Shown piece by piece: positions 28,255-29,511 of a DNA stretch of 29,511 nucleotides; the first letter of the stretch is position 1; the number at the start of each line of letters is the position of its first letter. Below the pieces are notes generated by a model, which worked only from the letters and a program-made list of their open reading frames with translations, searched no databases and had not been told where the DNA came from. Source of the stretch: Ramicandelaber brevisporus (lineage: Eukaryota; Kickxellomycota; Ramicandelaberales; Ramicandelaberaceae); the NCBI GenBank assembly GCA_025201865.1, contig MU602963.1:1-29511 (forward strand), given 5' to 3'. Both the position numbers and the translations under genes were made by a program.

Positions 28255-29283
28255 TTAGCAGAAGGCAAGACCGTTGTAGATGCTGTCGCATTTATCAGAG
28301 AGCGTGCTCAGTGCCTCGTACACAATCCGCTCGGGTGGGACACATCCAGTCGACTGCACCTTGAAAATGTAATGGTCCCGAATCCGCTTCAGCTCAACCA
28401 TGTCCTCAAACTCCTCGTGCCGCAGCACTTCACGGCTGATCGTATCAAGGCGAGGATTGGCAACACGGCACTTCTTGACACCGTTCTCTGTGTACACCTC
28501 AATGACGCCCTTTGGGAAGCATCCGGCAAACTTGTCAACCAAGTGTGGTGGAATTGTCTTCTTGATGACGATTTCGGGCATCAAGCGATAGGTTGCAGTA
28601 GCCACCGGCGAGAACTTGGCATGGTCTTGGCCAATGCCTTTAACGCAGTGAATCTCGCAGTCAATCTCTTGACCCGGACGCAGCTTTGCAATCAAAATGT
28701 TGCCGTGGACTGGACGGATCACATTGGGACCTACAAACCGTTCGCCCTGAGTGCCCTTTGGAATCCACTCCAATTGTCTCGAGTACACGTTGGCGTTGAT
28801 GTACTTTTTCTCCGGATCAATCTCGCCCTTTGGCACATCTTTGCGCGGCTCGCACTTCACATTCAGCTTGAACACGATCGTGTTCATGTCCGTAGTGGGT
28901 GCATCATCGTGAGCCCAGTCAAACTCGGCATGATCAACACGAATAGGAATCAGGCCAAGGCGCGATGCCAGCACTTCATCGTAAATGACAGATGTGTTGT
29001 TCATCATGTAAACACGCTCTGCTGCCATTGATGGCACCTCGGCAATCATAATGCGCCGGAGAGCATTGGCAAATGAAGCGTCGACGCCCTTGACGTCAAA
29101 CTCAATGGTGGTCTCCGAGAGCTTGATGACCTGCAGCTCAAACTCTTGGGATTTGAAGCGAGCAAGATCAAACGGGATTTCTTCATCGTCCGTCCACAAG
29201 CCTGGAACGTTCTGGGTCACGCCGTTAACGACGCGGTCCCGCTCAATGAGAACTCGATCGCGATTCGCAGCTGCAGTTGACAT
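28255..29283 (-). CDS. RPC40: RNA polymerases I and III shared subunit AC40 (RPC40/POLR1C)
   Basis: AC40 pairs with AC19 to form the alpha-like assembly platform of RNA polymerases I and III in the nucleus. The 342-aa product has the normal family length (about 335-346 aa). The ATG at 29283-29281 (MSTAAANRDRVLIERDRVVN) was chosen because the longer frame starts at a GTG and adds a Lys/Thr/Tyr-rich stretch from the 5' leader. Diagnostic segments are SFANALRRIMIAEVPSMA and ASRLGLIPIRVD in the dimerisation domain, then CVKGIGQDHAKFSPVATATY, which separates AC40 from the Pol II paralogue RPB3, and VANPRLDTISREVLRHEEF with RDHYIFKVQSTGCVPPE near the C-terminus. No intron is needed. Confidence 0.97.
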   Translation of the reverse strand: MSTAAANRDRVLIERDRVVNGVTQNVPGLWTDDEEIPFDLARFKSQEFELQVIKLSETTIEFDVKGVDASFANALRRIMIAEVPSMAAERVYMMNNTSVIYDEVLASRLGLIPIRVDHAEFDWAHDDAPTTDMNTIVFKLNVKCEPRKDVPKGEIDPEKKYINANVYSRQLEWIPKGTQGERFVGPNVIRPVHGNILIAKLRPGQEIDCEIHCVKGIGQDHAKFSPVATATYRLMPEIVIKKTIPPHLVDKFAGCFPKGVIEVYTENGVKKCRVANPRLDTISREVLRHEEFEDMVELKRIRDHYIFKVQSTGCVPPERIVYEALSTLSDKCDSIYNGLAFC

Positions 29284-29477
29284 TATTTTTTGTTGCTGTT
29301 TCTTTCTTTCTTTCTTTTTTGTGTATGTGTATGTGTGTATGTGTATGTGCGTTTTCGCTGTGTAGATCAACTTTTGAAACAAATCTGTTTTAATAATACT
29401 CACACAGCAAAAACACTGTTTGAAGGTGTTTGAAGGTGTTTGTAAAAATTACGTAAGCTGGATGTCAACGAACAAAC
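29284..29477. promoter_or_regulatory. Upstream region of AC40 with simple repeats
   Basis: This holds a TTTC repeat at about 29299-29320, a GTGTAT repeat at about 29318-29351 and two copies of TGAAGGTGTT at 29421-29440. It probably serves AC40 and, if real, the gene starting at the right edge. Confidence 0.45.
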
Positions 29478-29511
29478 ATGGAACTGGTCCTGCCAGATGT
29501 CATTGGGAAGG
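29478..29511 (+). CDS. Possible start of a divergent gene, cut by the window edge
   Basis: An ATG in good context (AACAAACATGG) opens a frame, MELVLPDVIGK, that is still open at the last base. A second ATG at 29462 in another frame is also open. With only 11 codons no product can be named. Confidence 0.25.
   Translation, partial: MELVLPDVIGK

Noticed and set aside
29284..29403. Longer AC40 N-terminus starting at GTG.
   Set aside because: It translates the GTGTAT and TTTC simple repeats of the leader; the ATG at 29283 gives the normal family length.

Overview
This window looks like nuclear DNA from a fungus. The decisive gene is a velvet-domain regulator (20108-21925), a family known only from fungi. 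It sits with single-copy eukaryotic housekeeping genes: the Fab1/PIKfyve lipid kinase, SmD3, the AC40 subunit of RNA polymerases I and III, an EAF elongation factor, EIF1AD and a zinc-finger nucleoporin. The one intron I can define has a yeast-type TACTAAC branch point. Genes are dense (intergenic 90-550 bp), almost intronless, and unusually rich in CAG/CAA-encoded polyglutamine and other low-complexity tracts. An early-diverging (non-Dikarya) fungus would fit, but I cannot prove that from this sequence.

Layout, left to right. 1-9416 (-): FAB1 PI3P 5-kinase, one unbroken frame of 3138 codons running off the left edge. 9662-12826 (-): EAF-type elongation factor, interrupted by a 970-N gap that is probably spurious because 95 identical bases abut both sides. 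12918-about 13281 (-): small basic protein of unknown function. 13472-16782 (+): nucleoporin-like protein with three RanBP2 zinc fingers and one intron. 16956-18653 (-): secreted protein of unknown function. 19121-19564 (-): SmD3. 20108-21925 (+): velvet regulator, most like VelB. 22141-22767 (-): EIF1AD. 22912-24468 (+): single-C2H2 protein with a helical C-terminal half. 24825-27794 (-): predicted secreted protein with an enormous lysine/arginine tract. 28255-29283 (-): RPC40/AC40. From 29478 (+) a further gene may begin.

There is no sign of an operon, gene cluster or mobile element. The neighbours serve different housekeeping processes: Pol I/III and Pol II transcription, splicing, pre-40S assembly, nuclear transport, and endosomal or vacuolar lipid signalling. 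They are arranged as divergent pairs (unknown small gene/nucleoporin, SmD3/velvet, EIF1AD/C2H2, probably AC40/right-edge gene) and convergent pairs (nucleoporin/secreted protein, velvet/EIF1AD, C2H2/lysine-rich protein).

The most interesting features are: low-complexity insertions placed inside four unrelated conserved folds (FYVE, EAF, velvet, OB); the lysine-rich secreted-type protein with paired VGR-x-RLS-x-LS motifs; a 16-base block ending in ATG shared by two adjacent genes; and the false assembly gap.
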